Below are positions 45,067 to 54,991 of a stretch of DNA of 64,000 nucleotides, piece by piece. Each line of letters begins with the position of its first letter. Positions within the stretch are counted from its first letter, which is position 1. The DNA is taken from positions 124,001 through 188,000 of the forward strand of contig NZ_BQHR01000001.1 of NCBI RefSeq assembly GCF_021601625.1, written 5' to 3'. The translations under genes were made by a program, and so were the position numbers. The DNA is from Pseudomonas paraglycinae (GTDB lineage Bacteria; Pseudomonadota; Gammaproteobacteria; Pseudomonadales; Pseudomonadaceae). The notes under the pieces were generated by a model. It made no database searches. It had not been told where the DNA came from and saw only the letters and a list, made by a program, of their open reading frames with translations.

Positions 45067-45110
45067 GTTACCGAACGCCCCAGTGTGGCGCAAAACCACG
45101 CTTTCGTAAC
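45067..45110. promoter_or_regulatory. Candidate activator half-sites (GTTAC / GTAAC) upstream of hutU
   Basis: GTTAC at 45067-45071 and GTAAC at 45106-45110 are inverted half-sites of the type described for CbrB, the activator of hut and other carbon catabolic genes. Here they are separated by 34 bases, more than in the usual paired site. The distance to the sigma-54 promoter (115-160 bases) fits an enhancer. Assignment is tentative. Confidence 0.3.
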
Positions 45111-45224
45111 AACCTCTCGCTACCCTCAATCCACCCCGCGAAAAATTTCATGAATGCCAGAGCCCTTGATTCAGGCGCTTTCCAGCCCTGCCCGGGATTT
45201 TTGTTGAACGACCCTCCAACAAGT

Positions 45225-45240
45225 TGGCCGCTTGATTGCA
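45225..45240 (+). promoter_or_regulatory. Sigma-54-type promoter of hutU
   Basis: TGGCCGCTTGATTGCA keeps the invariant GG and GC with correct spacing and TTGCA at -12. A transcription start near 45251 is expected, which lies inside the HutC operator. Confidence 0.65.
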
Positions 45241-45244
45241 TATG

Positions 45245-45258
45245 CTTGTATGTACAAG
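45245..45258. promoter_or_regulatory. HutC-type operator at the hutU promoter
   Basis: CTTGTATGTACAAG is an almost perfect palindrome of the TGTA-N2-TACA type. It begins five bases downstream of the sigma-54 element, so bound HutC would block the transcription start point. Confidence 0.75.
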
Positions 45259-45390
45259 TAAAGACGTATGCGTATGAGTCGATCGAGACTCTCCGCAGCG
45301 TCCACTGATTCGCTTGTCGCGCACTGATGCGCACAGGCTGCTTGCCCACTGCCAGGGTTGGTTTGAATTGATCGCTGAGGAGTCTTTTTC

Positions 45391-47073
45391 GTGACTGACA
45401 ACAAAACCACTAAGTTTCGTGACGTCGAAATCCGTGCCGCCCGCGGCAACAAGCTGACCGCCAAGAGCTGGCTGACCGAAGCGCCGCTGCGCATGCTGAT
45501 GAACAACCTCGACCCGGAAGTCGCCGAGAATCCGAAAGAGCTGGTGGTCTACGGTGGCATCGGTCGCGCTGCGCGTAACTGGGAGTGCTACGACAAGATC
45601 GTCGAGAGCCTGACCAACCTCAACGAAGACGAAACCCTGCTGGTGCAATCGGGCAAGCCGGTCGGCGTGTTCAAGACCCACAGCAACGCCCCGCGCGTAC
45701 TGATCGCCAACTCCAACCTGGTGCCACACTGGGCGACCTGGGAACACTTCAACGAACTCGACGCCAAAGGCTTGGCCATGTACGGCCAGATGACCGCCGG
45801 CAGCTGGATCTACATCGGCAGCCAGGGCATCGTCCAGGGCACCTACGAAACCTTCGTTGAAGCCGGTCGCCAGCACTATAACGACAACCTCACCGGCAAA
45901 TGGGTACTGACCGCCGGCCTCGGCGGCATGGGCGGCGCCCAGCCACTGGCCGCGACCCTCGCCGGTGCCTGCTCGCTGAACATCGAATGCCAGCAGATCA
46001 GCATCGATTTCCGCCTCAAGACCCGCTACGTCGACGAGCAGGCCAAAGACCTCGACGACGCGCTGGCCCGCATCGCCAAATACACCTCCGAAGGCAAGGC
46101 GGTTTCCATCGCCCTGTGCGGCAACGCCGCTGAAATCCTTCCGGAACTGGTCAAGCGCGGCGTGCGCCCGGACATGGTCACCGATCAGACCAGCGCCCAC
46201 GACCCGCTCAACGGTTACCTGCCGGCCGGCTGGACCTGGGACGAATACCGCGCCCGCGCCAAGACCGAGCCAGCCGCTGTGGTCAAGGCCGCCAAGCAAT
46301 CGATGGCCGTTCACGTCAAAGCCATGCTCGACTTCCAGAAAATGGGCGTGCCGACCTTCGACTACGGCAACAACATCCGTCAGATGGCTCAGGAAGAGGG
46401 CGTCGAAAACGCATTCGATTTCCCGGGCTTCGTACCGGCCTACATCCGTCCGCTGTTCTGCCGTGGCATCGGCCCGTTCCGCTGGGCTGCGCTGTCCGGT
46501 GACCCGCAGGACATCTACAAGACCGACGCGAAAGTCAAAGAACTGATCCCGGACGACGCCCACCTGCACAACTGGCTGGACATGGCCCGCGAGCGCATCA
46601 GCTTCCAGGGTCTGCCGGCGCGTATCTGCTGGGTCGGCCTGGGCCTGCGCGCCAAGCTCGGTCTGGCGTTCAACGAAATGGTCCGCAGCGGCGAGCTGTC
46701 GGCACCGATCGTGATCGGTCGCGACCACCTCGACTCCGGCTCGGTCTCCAGCCCGAACCGCGAAACCGAATCGATGCAGGACGGCTCCGATGCAGTCTCC
46801 GACTGGCCGCTGCTCAACGCGCTGCTTAACACCGCGAGCGGCGCGACCTGGGTTTCCCTGCACCACGGCGGCGGCGTCGGCATGGGCTTCTCCCAGCACT
46901 CGGGCATGGTGATTGTCTGCGACGGTACTGACGAAGCGGCCGAGCGTATCGCTCGCGTGCTGCACAACGACCCGGGCACCGGCGTCATGCGTCACGCCGA
47001 TGCCGGTTACCAGATCGCCATCGACTGCGCCAAGGAACAAGGGCTGAACCTGCCGATGATCACCGGCAAGTGA
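45391..47073 (+). CDS. hutU: Urocanate hydratase
   Basis: Converts urocanate to 4-imidazolone-5-propionate using tightly bound NAD. The 560-residue protein has [21 protein letters not shown] at the N-terminus and [25 protein letters not shown] near the C-terminus, both diagnostic. It starts with GTG at 45391, preceded by GAGGAG. It is the first gene of the main catabolic operon with the sigma-54 promoter and HutC operator upstream. Confidence 0.98.
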   Translation: MTDNKTTKFRDVEIRAARGNKLTAKSWLTEAPLRMLMNNLDPEVAENPKELVVYGGIGRAARNWECYDKIVESLTNLNEDETLLVQSGKPVGVFKTHSNAPRVLIANSNLVPHWATWEHFNELDAKGLAMYGQMTAGSWIYIGSQGIVQGTYETFVEAGRQHYNDNLTGKWVLTAGLGGMGGAQPLAATLAGACSLNIECQQISIDFRLKTRYVDEQAKDLDDALARIAKYTSEGKAVSIALCGNAAEILPELVKRGVRPDMVTDQTSAHDPLNGYLPAGWTWDEYRARAKTEPAAVVKAAKQSMAVHVKAMLDFQKMGVPTFDYGNNIRQMAQEEGVENAFDFPGFVPAYIRPLFCRGIGPFRWAALSGDPQDIYKTDAKVKELIPDDAHLHNWLDMARERISFQGLPARICWVGLGLRAKLGLAFNEMVRSGELSAPIVIGRDHLDSGSVSSPNRETESMQDGSDAVSDWPLLNALLNTASGATWVSLHHGGGVGMGFSQHSGMVIVCDGTDEAAERIARVLHNDPGTGVMRHADAGYQIAIDCAKEQGLNLPMITGK

Positions 47074-47078
47074 ACATC

Positions 47079-47106
47079 TGCGGGAGCGGGCACCCTCGCT
47101 CCCGCA
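47079..47106. repeat. Intra-operon hairpin between hutU and the permease gene
   Basis: TGCGGGAGCG and CGCTCCCGCA form a ten-pair stem with an eight-base loop, REP-like in sequence. It has no T-run, so it would sooner protect the hutU message or attenuate read-through than stop transcription. Confidence 0.6.
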
Positions 47107-47150
47107 GGGCCACAACAACAATAACCAGAACAATCCACAGAGGTTGAATC

Positions 47151-48623
47151 ATGGCGGGCAACACCGATCGTGCAGGCAGTAAACCGTTGATCGAAAGGCG
47201 TTCGATCGACTATATCCCGGAAGCGGAAAGACACGGTCGTCTGTTCAGTCAGTTCACCCTGTGGATGGGTGCCAACCTGCAAATCACCGCGATTGTCACC
47301 GGGGCACTGGCCGTGGTGCTGGGCGGCGATGTGTTCTGGTCGTTGATCGGTCTGCTGATCGGTCAACTGCTGGGCGGCGGGGTGATGGCGCTGCACGCGG
47401 CGCAAGGGCCGAAGCTTGGCCTGCCGCAGATGATTTCCAGCCGGGTGCAGTTCGGCGTCTACGGCGCGGCGATTCCGATCGTGCTGGTGTGCCTGATGTA
47501 CCTCGGCTTCACCGCCACCGGGACCGTGTTGTCCGGTCAGGCGCTGGGCCAGTTGTTCGGGGTCAGCGACACCTTCGGCATCCTGCTTTTCGCCAGCGTC
47601 ATCGTCGTGGTCACGGTGCTCGGCTATCGGGTGATTCACTGGATCGGCCGCATCGCCAGTGCCATTGGCGTGATTGCTTTCGTGTACCTGTTCAGCCGTT
47701 TGATGAGTCAGGTGGACGTCGGCGCACTTCTGGAAATCCGTCACTTCAGCTGGAGCAGTTTCCTGCTGGCGGTGTCGCTCGCGGCCTCCTGGCAGATCGC
47801 TTTCGGCCCGTACGTGGCGGACTACTCGCGCTACCTGCCGAGCCAGGTGTCTTCGGTGAAAACCTTCTTCGCCGCCGGTGCCGGTTCGGTGATTGGTGCG
47901 CAGGTGGCGATGATCCTCGGTGTGTTCGCGGCCGCTTCGGCCAACGGGCAATTCGCCGGTCATGAAGTCGCTTACATCGTCGGTCTGGGCGGGACCGGTG
48001 CCACCGCCGCGCTGCTGTATTTCAGCATCGCGTTCGGCAAGGTCACCATCTCCACCCTGAACTCCTACGGCAGCTTCATGTGCATCGCGACCATCATCAG
48101 CGGCTTCCGTGGCAACTTGCAGGTTTCGCGGATGCAGCGTCTGGTGTTCGTGCTGGTGATCGTCGGCGCGGCGACCCTGATCGCGTTGCTCGGCCAGCAT
48201 TCGTTCCTCGGTGCGTTCAAGTCCTTCATCCTGTTCCTGCTGGCGTTCTTCACGCCGTGGAGCGCGATCAACCTGGTGGACTACTACTGCATCACCCGTG
48301 AGCGCTATGACGTACCGGCGCTGGCGGATCCGAACGGTCGCTACGGCCGCTGGAACCTCCTCGGTATCAGCGTTTATGTGTTCGGGGTGCTGGTGCAACT
48401 GCCGTTCATTTCCACCAAGTTCTATACCGGTCCATTGGTAGCGGCCCTGGGGGATGTGGATATTTCTTGGATCATCGGTCTCGTGCTGCCCGCAGCGCTG
48501 TACTACGTCTGCGCGAAAAAATGGCACGGCACCGTACCCGATCGACTGATTCTGCCCGTCGAGCAGGACAGCGTTGTACAACCTAAAACAAGCGGGGCCG
48601 GTCGCGCTGCGGCGCAGGCCTGA
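47151..48623 (+). CDS. hutT: NCS1-family permease of the hut operon (probable urocanate transporter)
   Basis: A 490-residue polytopic protein with ~12 hydrophobic segments, of the NCS1 (cytosine/purine/allantoin permease) family: PEAERHGRLFSQFTLWMGANLQITAIVTG at the N-terminus and SRVQFGVYGAAIPIVLVCLMYLGF are typical. Pseudomonas hut loci carry such a permease, described for urocanate (HutTu) in P. fluorescens; urocanate is assigned here by position between hutU and hutXWV. No separate histidine-specific permease of the AAP type is seen in the window. Confidence 0.8.
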   Translation: MAGNTDRAGSKPLIERRSIDYIPEAERHGRLFSQFTLWMGANLQITAIVTGALAVVLGGDVFWSLIGLLIGQLLGGGVMALHAAQGPKLGLPQMISSRVQFGVYGAAIPIVLVCLMYLGFTATGTVLSGQALGQLFGVSDTFGILLFASVIVVVTVLGYRVIHWIGRIASAIGVIAFVYLFSRLMSQVDVGALLEIRHFSWSSFLLAVSLAASWQIAFGPYVADYSRYLPSQVSSVKTFFAAGAGSVIGAQVAMILGVFAAASANGQFAGHEVAYIVGLGGTGATAALLYFSIAFGKVTISTLNSYGSFMCIATIISGFRGNLQVSRMQRLVFVLVIVGAATLIALLGQHSFLGAFKSFILFLLAFFTPWSAINLVDYYCITRERYDVPALADPNGRYGRWNLLGISVYVFGVLVQLPFISTKFYTGPLVAALGDVDISWIIGLVLPAALYYVCAKKWHGTVPDRLILPVEQDSVVQPKTSGAGRAAAQA

Positions 48624-48693
48624 TTTGGACGTGGACAGGGCTGGATGCCTCTTGACTGCCGTAAGCCAATTCATGATTAGGAGCGTCACAACA

Positions 48694-49662
48694 ATGAAAT
48701 CGAACAAGACCCTGCTGACCACCTTGCTTTCCATGGGCCTGCTGGCCAGCGCCGGCGCGACCCAGGCCGCCGGCTGGTGCGAGTCCGGCAAACCGGTGAA
48801 ATTCGCCGGCCTGAACTGGGAAAGCGGCATGCTGCTGACCGACGTTCTGCAGGTGGTGCTGGAAAAAGGTTACGACTGCAAGACCGACAGCCTGCCGGGC
48901 AACTCCATCACCATGGAAAACGCCCTGAGCAGCAACGACATCCAGATCTTCGCCGAAGAATGGGTTGGCCGCAGCGAGGTCTGGAACAAGGCCGAGAAGG
49001 CCGGCAAGGTCGTCGGTGTCGGCGCCCCGGTGGTGGGGGCGATCGAAGGCTGGTACGTGCCGCGTTACGTGATCGAAGGCGACGCCAAACGCAAACTCGA
49101 AGCCAAGGCGCCGGACCTGAAAAACATCGCCGACCTGGGCAAATACGCCGCCATCTTCAAGGACGCCGAAGAGCCTTCCAAGGGCCGCTTCTACAACTGC
49201 CCGGCCGGCTGGACCTGCGAGCTGGACAACAGCGAAATGCTGAAAAGCTACGGCCTGGAAAACAGCTACACCAACTTCCGTCCGGGCACAGGTCCAGCGC
49301 TGGATGCGGCCGTGCTGTCGAGCTACAAGCGTGGCGAGCCGATCCTGTTCTACTACTGGTCGCCAACCCCGCTGATGGGCCAGATCGACGCAGTCAAACT
49401 GGAAGAAAAAGCGGGCGTCGACAAGACCGTGACCATCAAGGTCGGTCTGTCCAAGACCTTCCACGAGCAAGCGCCGGAACTGGTGGCCGTGCTGGAAAAG
49501 GTCAACCTGCCGATCGACCTGCTGAACCAGAACCTGGGCCGCATGGCGAAGGAACGTATCGAGTCGCCAAAACTGGCGAAAATCTTCCTCAAGGAACATC
49601 CTGAGGTCTGGCATGCGTGGGTGAGTGAAGACGCTGCCAAGAAAATCGACGCGGCGCTGTAG
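48694..49662 (+). CDS. hutX: ABC transporter periplasmic binding protein HutX (histidine uptake)
   Basis: A 322-residue binding protein of the glycine-betaine/proline (OpuAC) fold with a signal peptide (about 1-24, ...TQAAGWCES). WCESGKPVKFAGLNWESGMLLTDVLQ and ALSSNDIQIFAEEWVG contain the aromatic residues typical of the family. Together with HutW and HutV it forms the high-affinity histidine importer of P. fluorescens hut loci. The ATG at 48694 is chosen because it starts the signal peptide and is preceded by AGGAG. Confidence 0.88.
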   Translation: MKSNKTLLTTLLSMGLLASAGATQAAGWCESGKPVKFAGLNWESGMLLTDVLQVVLEKGYDCKTDSLPGNSITMENALSSNDIQIFAEEWVGRSEVWNKAEKAGKVVGVGAPVVGAIEGWYVPRYVIEGDAKRKLEAKAPDLKNIADLGKYAAIFKDAEEPSKGRFYNCPAGWTCELDNSEMLKSYGLENSYTNFRPGTGPALDAAVLSSYKRGEPILFYYWSPTPLMGQIDAVKLEEKAGVDKTVTIKVGLSKTFHEQAPELVAVLEKVNLPIDLLNQNLGRMAKERIESPKLAKIFLKEHPEVWHAWVSEDAAKKIDAAL

Positions 49663-49673
49663 GTCGAATTCCT

Positions 49674-49699
49674 CCCGGCCAACCGAGAGGCTGGCCGGG
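49674..49699. repeat. Intra-operon hairpin between hutX and hutW
   Basis: CCCGGCCA and TGGCCGGG pair around a ten-base loop, with no T-run. A hairpin in this place commonly raises the level of the binding-protein message relative to the permease genes. Confidence 0.65.
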
Positions 49700-49746
49700 G
49701 TGTTCGCCGCAATCGCTTGATTGAGTTTCCTGATTGAGAGCCGCTT

Positions 49747-50598
49747 ATGTTTCCCGAAAGCTTTACCTTTTCCATCGCCGACTGGGTCAACGGTTGGGTC
49801 GATGCGCTGGTCACCAATTACGGCGACGTGTTCCGCCATATCTCCGACACCCTGCTGTGGGCCATCGTCAATCTTGAAGGCCTGCTGCGCGCCGCGCCGT
49901 GGTGGTTGATGCTGGCCATCGTCGGCGTCGTGGCCTGGCATGCGACGCGCAAAGTCGTGACCACCGCCGTGATCGTCGGTCTGTTGTTCCTGGTCGGCGC
50001 CGTCGGCCTGTGGGACAAGTTGATGCAGACCCTCGCGCTGATGATGGTGGCGACGGTCATTTCGGTGCTGATCGGCGTACCGCTGGGGATTCTCTCGGCG
50101 CGCAGCAATCGCCTGCGTTCGGTGCTGATGCCGCTGCTCGACATCATGCAGACCATGCCCAGCTTCGTGTACCTGATTCCGGTGCTGATGCTGTTCGGCC
50201 TGGGCAAGGTGCCGGCGATTTTCGCCACCGTGATCTACGCCGCGCCGCCGCTGATCCGCCTGACCGATCTGGGCATCCGCCAGGTCGATGGTGAAGTGAT
50301 GGAAGCGATCAACGCCTTCGGCGCCAACCGCTGGCAGCAACTGTTCGGCGTGCAACTGCCGCTGGCCCTGCCGAGCATCATGGCCGGGATCAACCAGACC
50401 ACCATGATGGCCCTGTCGATGGTGGTGATCGCCTCGATGATCGGCGCCCGTGGCCTGGGTGAAGATGTGCTGGTGGGCATTCAGACCCTCAACGTCGGAC
50501 GTGGCCTGGAAGCCGGTCTGGCGATCGTGATTCTCGCAGTGGTCATCGACCGCATTACCCAGGCGTATGGTCGGCCACGGCATGAGGTGAGCAAATGA
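49747..50598 (+). CDS. hutW: ABC transporter permease HutW
   Basis: A 283-residue inner-membrane permease of the ProW/OpuAB type with about six transmembrane helices. The EAA loop is visible (GEVMEAINAFGANRWQQLFGVQLPLALPSIMAG). It overlaps hutV by four bases (ATGA at 50595). Confidence 0.92.
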   Translation: MFPESFTFSIADWVNGWVDALVTNYGDVFRHISDTLLWAIVNLEGLLRAAPWWLMLAIVGVVAWHATRKVVTTAVIVGLLFLVGAVGLWDKLMQTLALMMVATVISVLIGVPLGILSARSNRLRSVLMPLLDIMQTMPSFVYLIPVLMLFGLGKVPAIFATVIYAAPPLIRLTDLGIRQVDGEVMEAINAFGANRWQQLFGVQLPLALPSIMAGINQTTMMALSMVVIASMIGARGLGEDVLVGIQTLNVGRGLEAGLAIVILAVVIDRITQAYGRPRHEVSK

Positions 50599-51425
50599 GC
50601 AACGCAACCGTGAGCAAGATCGAAGTCAAAAACGTCTTCAAGATTTTCGGCAACCGCGCCAAGGACGCCCTGGCGATGGTCGGCCAGGGCAAGACCAAGG
50701 ATCAGGTGCTGAACGAAACCGGTTGCGTGGTCGGGGTCAACGACTTGTCCCTGAGCATCGGTACCGGCGAGATCTTCGTGATCATGGGCCTGTCCGGCTC
50801 CGGAAAATCGACGCTGGTGCGCCACTTCAACCGCCTGATCGACCCGACCAGCGGCGCGATCCTGGTGGACGGCGTGGACATCCTGCAATACGACATGGAA
50901 GCCCTGCGCGAATTTCGCCGGCACAAGATCAGCATGGTGTTCCAGAGCTTCGGCCTGCTGCCGCACAAGACCGTCCTCGACAACGTCGCCTACGGCCTGA
51001 AAGTGCGCGGCGAGAGCAAGCAGCTGTGCGCCGAACGTGCGTTGCACTGGATCAACACCGTGGGCCTCAAGGGCTACGAAAACAAATACCCGCACCAGCT
51101 CTCCGGCGGCATGCGCCAGCGTGTGGGTCTGGCCCGGGCATTGGCGGCGGATACCGACATCATCCTGATGGACGAAGCCTTCAGTGCGCTGGATCCGCTG
51201 ATCCGCGCCGAGATGCAGGACCAGTTGCTGGAGCTGCAAAAGACCCTGCACAAGACCATCGTCTTCATCACCCACGACCTCGACGAGGCCGTGCGCATCG
51301 GCAACCGCATCGCGATCCTCAAGGACGGCCGCCTGATCCAGGTCGGCACGCCGAAAGAGATCCTGCATTCGCCGGCGGACGAGTATGTCGACCGTTTCGT
51401 GCAGCGGCGGGCGGCGGTGGTCTGA
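50595..51425 (+). CDS. hutV: ABC transporter ATP-binding protein HutV
   Basis: A 276-residue ATPase with Walker A GLSGSGKST, signature LSGGMRQRVGLARAL, Walker B DIILMDEAFSALDPL and the H-loop FITHDLDEA. It is the ProV type but without the C-terminal CBS domains of osmoregulated transporters, in line with a nutrient uptake role. An REP pair follows before the next gene. Confidence 0.93.
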   Translation: MSNATVSKIEVKNVFKIFGNRAKDALAMVGQGKTKDQVLNETGCVVGVNDLSLSIGTGEIFVIMGLSGSGKSTLVRHFNRLIDPTSGAILVDGVDILQYDMEALREFRRHKISMVFQSFGLLPHKTVLDNVAYGLKVRGESKQLCAERALHWINTVGLKGYENKYPHQLSGGMRQRVGLARALAADTDIILMDEAFSALDPLIRAEMQDQLLELQKTLHKTIVFITHDLDEAVRIGNRIAILKDGRLIQVGTPKEILHSPADEYVDRFVQRRAAVV

Positions 51426-51449
51426 TCTGAGTTTTGCAGTGCACAGACT

Positions 51450-51532
51450 GGCCTCATCGCGGGCAAGCCCGCTCCCACAGGGATTGTGTGAGCAGCGGAG
51501 ATTCTGTGGGAGCTGGCTTGCCAGCGATGAGG
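51450..51532. repeat. Inverted REP pair inside the hut locus
   Basis: CATCGCGGGCAAGCCCGCTCCCACAG and the inverse-type TGTGGGAGCTGGCTTGCCAGCGATG flank a ~30-base spacer; GGCCTCATCGC and GCGATGAGGCC close the outer stem. The pair splits the operon between hutV and the first histidase-family gene. Confidence 0.9.
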
Positions 51533-51570
51533 CCGGTGAAGCTGCATCAAAATTATGGTTGAGGTAAGTG

Positions 51571-53094
51571 ATGTCCCAGGCTGAAAAAGTCGTTATCGCC
51601 GACGCTACGATGCGTTGGCAGGATGTGGTCGCAGTCGCCCGTCACGGAGCGCAGCTCGAGCTGTCGGCGCAGACCTGGGCGCGCATTGAAAACGCGCAGG
51701 GCATCGTCCAGCGTATCGTTGCCAGCGGCGAGCGCGCCTATGGTGTGAACACCGGTCTCGGTGCGCTGTGCAACGTTTCGCTGAAAGACGAGCAGCTCAG
51801 TCAGCTGTCGCGCAACACCTTGCTCAGCCATGCCTGCGGCGTCGGTCCGGTACTGGCCGACGAGCAGACCCGCGCAATCATGTGCGCTGCGATCCGCAAC
51901 TACAGCCACGGCAAATCCGGCATTCATCGCCGGGTGGTCGAAGCGCTGCTGGCGCTGCTCAATCGCGGCATCACCCCGCAAGTGCCGTCGCAGGGTTCGG
52001 TGGGTTACCTGACCCACATGGCGCACATCGGCATCGCGCTGCTGGGCGTGGGCAATGTCAGTTATCGCGGGCAAGTGGTTTCCGCGCAGCAGGCGCTGGC
52101 CGAAGAGGGCCTGCAACCGGTGCAGCTCGGGGCGAAGGACGGTCTGTGTCTGGTCAACGGCACGCCGTGCATGACCGGCCTCGGTTGCCTGGCGATTGCC
52201 GACGCCACGCGTCTGCTGCAATGGGCCGACGTGATCGGCGCCATGAGCTTTGAAGCACAACGCGGCCAGATCGCCGCTTTCGATGCCGAGATCATCGCGC
52301 TCAAGCCGCATCCGGGCATGCAGCAGGTCGGCGTCAACCTGCGCGCCTTGCTCGATGGCAGTGAAGTGATTGAGTCGAGCAAAGGCATTCGCACTCAGGA
52401 TGCCTTGAGCATCCGCTCGATCCCGCAGGTGCACGGTGCTGCGCGCGATCAACTGGAACACGCGATCAAACAGATCGAAACCGAGCTCAACGGCTGCACC
52501 GACAACCCGTTGCTGCTGGGCACGCCGGATGACTTCCGGGTGATGTCCCAGGCCAACCCGCACGGACAATCGGTGGCGCTGGCGGCGGATCTGCTGGCGA
52601 TTGCGATGGCTGAAATCGGCTCGATTGCCGAGCGGCGTCTGGATCGCCTGATCAACCCGCACGTCAGCGGTCTGCCGGCGTTTCTGGTGGCCAATCCGGG
52701 GGTGAACTCCGGGATGATGATCGTGCAATACGTCGCCGCGTCGCTGTGCGCGGAAAACCGCCAGTTGGCGCAACCGGCGGTGCTCGACAACTACGTCACC
52801 TCGGGCCTGCAGGAAGACCATCTGAGCATGGGCACCAACGCCGCGCTGAAGCTGCATCGCGCGCTGGAAAACTGCACGCAGATCCTCGCGATCGAGTACC
52901 TGCTGGCGGCCCAGGCGTTTGAATTTCTCAAGGAACAGCGATTCGGCGCCGGCACCGATACCGCCTGGCGACTGCTGCGCGAAAAAGTCCCGGCCTACGA
53001 TCAGGACCGCTGGCTGGCGCCGGACATCGCCGCAGCTGCAAGCGTTCTGAAAGACACGGATCTGCTGCACAACGCATTACCGAATTTGCACTGA
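51571..53094 (+). CDS. Histidase-family protein lacking the MIO triad (HutH paralogue, predicted pseudo-enzyme)
   Basis: A 507-residue member of the HAL/PAL/TAL ammonia-lyase family. It keeps many histidase residues: Tyr57 (AYGVNTG), His87 (LLSHACG), Asn196 (LVNGTP), Gln276, Arg282 (QDALSIR) and Glu415 (LQEDHLSM). However, where histidases read [15 protein letters not shown], this protein reads [13 protein letters not shown]: the Ala-Ser-Gly that cyclises to the MIO cofactor is missing, with a three-residue deletion. The catalytic Tyr of QDPYSLR is Leu, and the Phe near GGNFHAEP is Pro. MIO-based deamination is therefore not expected. It lies directly before the real hutH. ATG at 51571 follows GAGG; GTG at 51568 is possible. 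A regulatory or oligomer-forming role is inference. Confidence 0.85.
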   Translation: MSQAEKVVIADATMRWQDVVAVARHGAQLELSAQTWARIENAQGIVQRIVASGERAYGVNTGLGALCNVSLKDEQLSQLSRNTLLSHACGVGPVLADEQTRAIMCAAIRNYSHGKSGIHRRVVEALLALLNRGITPQVPSQGSVGYLTHMAHIGIALLGVGNVSYRGQVVSAQQALAEEGLQPVQLGAKDGLCLVNGTPCMTGLGCLAIADATRLLQWADVIGAMSFEAQRGQIAAFDAEIIALKPHPGMQQVGVNLRALLDGSEVIESSKGIRTQDALSIRSIPQVHGAARDQLEHAIKQIETELNGCTDNPLLLGTPDDFRVMSQANPHGQSVALAADLLAIAMAEIGSIAERRLDRLINPHVSGLPAFLVANPGVNSGMMIVQYVAASLCAENRQLAQPAVLDNYVTSGLQEDHLSMGTNAALKLHRALENCTQILAIEYLLAAQAFEFLKEQRFGAGTDTAWRLLREKVPAYDQDRWLAPDIAAAASVLKDTDLLHNALPNLH

Positions 53095-53210
53095 CAACTA
53101 CCCACGCCAGCGTGCCAAGGCGCGGCTCCCCAAAAGGGCAGACGCGACGGACAACGGACATCTCCGGAGCGTCTGGCGAGTTAACAATAAACTCTCAAAA
53201 GGAGCACAAA

Positions 53211-54743
53211 ATGACTGCGCTGAACCTGATCCCCGGCCAACTGAGCCTGGCCCAACTGCGTGACGTTTATCAGAATCCGGTCAAGCTGACCCTCGACAAC
53301 AGCGCCAGCGCGCAGATCGAGGCCAGTGTGGCCTGCGTCGAGCAGATACTCGCGGAAAACCGCACCGCCTACGGCATCAACACCGGTTTCGGCCTGCTGG
53401 CCTCGACCCGCATTGCCAGCGAAGACCTGGAAAACCTCCAGCGTTCGCTGGTGCTGTCCCACGCCGCCGGTGTCGGCCAGCCGATCAGCGATGAGCTGGT
53501 GCGCCTGATCATGGTGCTCAAGGTCAACAGCCTCAGCCGTGGTTTCTCCGGCATCCGTCGGGTGGTGATCGATGCGCTGATCACCCTGATCAACGCCGAG
53601 GTCTATCCGCACATTCCATTGAAAGGTTCGGTCGGTGCCTCCGGCGACCTCGCGCCATTGGCGCACATGTCGCTGGTGCTGCTGGGCGAGGGCAAGGCGC
53701 GTTACAAGGGCGAGTGGATGGAAGCGACCGAAGCGCTGAAAGTCGCCGGTCTGACCCCGCTGACTCTGGCGGCGAAAGAAGGTCTGGCGCTGCTCAATGG
53801 CACTCAGGTTTCCACCGCTTTCGCTTTGCGCGGTCTGTTCGAAGGTGAAGACCTGTTTGCTGGCGCTTTGGCGCTGGGCGGTCTGACGGTCGAAGCGGTG
53901 CTCGGCTCGCGTTCGCCGTTCGATGCGCGCATCCACGCCGCCCGTGGCCAGAAAGGCCAGATCGACGCCGCTGCCGCTTACCGCGATCTGCTGGGCGAGC
54001 GTAGCGAAGTCTCCGACTCGCACCAGAACTGCGAAAAGGTGCAGGACCCGTACTCGCTGCGTTGCCAGCCGCAAGTCATGGGCGCGTGCCTGACCCAGTT
54101 CCGTCAGGCCGCCGAAGTGCTGACTGTCGAGGCCAACGCCGTATCCGACAACCCGCTGGTGTTCGCGGCCGAAGGCGACGTGATTTCCGGCGGCAACTTC
54201 CACGCCGAGCCGGTAGCCATGGCCGCTGACAACATGGCCCTGGCCATTGCCGAAATCGGTTCCCTGAGCGAGCGTCGTATCTCGCTGATGATGGACAAGC
54301 ACATGTCGCAACTGCCGCCGTTCCTGGTGGCCAATGGCGGCGTGAACTCCGGCTTCATGATCGCCCAGGTGACCGCTGCGGCCCTGGCCAGCGAGAACAA
54401 GGCGCTGTCCCATCCGCATTCGGTGGACAGCCTGCCGACTTCTGCCAACCAGGAAGACCACGTGTCGATGGCCCCGGCCGCTGGCAAGCGCCTGTGGGAA
54501 ATGGCTGAGAATACCCGCGGGATTCTTGCGGTGGAGTGGCTGGCGGCGGTGCAGGGGCTTGATCTGCGCAACGGCCTGAAAACTTCGGCCAAACTGGAAC
54601 TGGCCCGAGGGATTCTGCGTCGCGAAGTGCCGTTCTACGAGAAGGACCGCTTCTTCGCGCCGGATATCAACGCGGCGACCGAACTGTTGGCTTCGCGGGT
54701 CCTGACTGAACTGGTTCCGGCGAAGTTGCTGCCTAGTTTGTAA
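53211..54743 (+). CDS. hutH: Histidine ammonia-lyase
   Basis: Deaminates histidine to urocanate. The 510-residue protein is the canonical form: MIO triad Ala143-Ser144-Gly145 in [15 protein letters not shown], Tyr54 in [10 protein letters not shown], His84, [19 protein letters not shown] and NQEDHVSM. The ATG at 53211 follows AAAAGGAG with ideal spacing, rejecting a longer upstream frame. It shares the family with the MIO-less neighbour 116 bases upstream. Confidence 0.98.
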   Translation: MTALNLIPGQLSLAQLRDVYQNPVKLTLDNSASAQIEASVACVEQILAENRTAYGINTGFGLLASTRIASEDLENLQRSLVLSHAAGVGQPISDELVRLIMVLKVNSLSRGFSGIRRVVIDALITLINAEVYPHIPLKGSVGASGDLAPLAHMSLVLLGEGKARYKGEWMEATEALKVAGLTPLTLAAKEGLALLNGTQVSTAFALRGLFEGEDLFAGALALGGLTVEAVLGSRSPFDARIHAARGQKGQIDAAAAYRDLLGERSEVSDSHQNCEKVQDPYSLRCQPQVMGACLTQFRQAAEVLTVEANAVSDNPLVFAAEGDVISGGNFHAEPVAMAADNMALAIAEIGSLSERRISLMMDKHMSQLPPFLVANGGVNSGFMIAQVTAAALASENKALSHPHSVDSLPTSANQEDHVSMAPAAGKRLWEMAENTRGILAVEWLAAVQGLDLRNGLKTSAKLELARGILRREVPFYEKDRFFAPDINAATELLASRVLTELVPAKLLPSL

Positions 54744-54783
54744 GCGTTTTTTCAGGGGGATTTTTGTCGTCCGGGAAACCGAT

Positions 54784-54948
54784 CCCCCTCACCCCAGCCC
54801 TCTCCCCCAAGGGGGAGAGGGGGAAAGGGAGCAGATCTTCATCGTTTTCAGAACCTGAGTTCGACTCAAGAATTTCAGGTCGATGTACCTCGAAAGAGCA
54901 ACCCGGTCAGTCCCCTCTCCCTCCGGGAGAGGGTTAGGGTGAGGGGGC
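54784..54948. repeat. MITE-like ~165-base repeat, copy 2
   Basis: The terminal C/G-rich arrays (CCCCCTCACCCCAGCCCTCTCC and GGAGAGGGTTAGGGTGAGGG) and the centre match the inverse of 38805-38964. It sits between hutH and hutI within the hut operon and adds several potential hairpins (CCCCCAAGGGGG, CTCCCTCCGGGAG). Confidence 0.75.
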
Positions 54949-54991
54949 TTTTGAAGGCTGCCCACCAAACAGAATCCAACGGAGGCTCACA

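Noticed and set aside
45148-47133. Long minus-strand frame over hutU and its promoter
   Set aside because: Covers the hutU coding sequence and control region in antisense; no ribosome site or domain.
51571-53094. Second functional histidine ammonia-lyase
   Set aside because: The MIO-forming Ala-Ser-Gly and the catalytic Tyr are absent, so the usual chemistry is not supported; kept as a pseudo-enzyme candidate.
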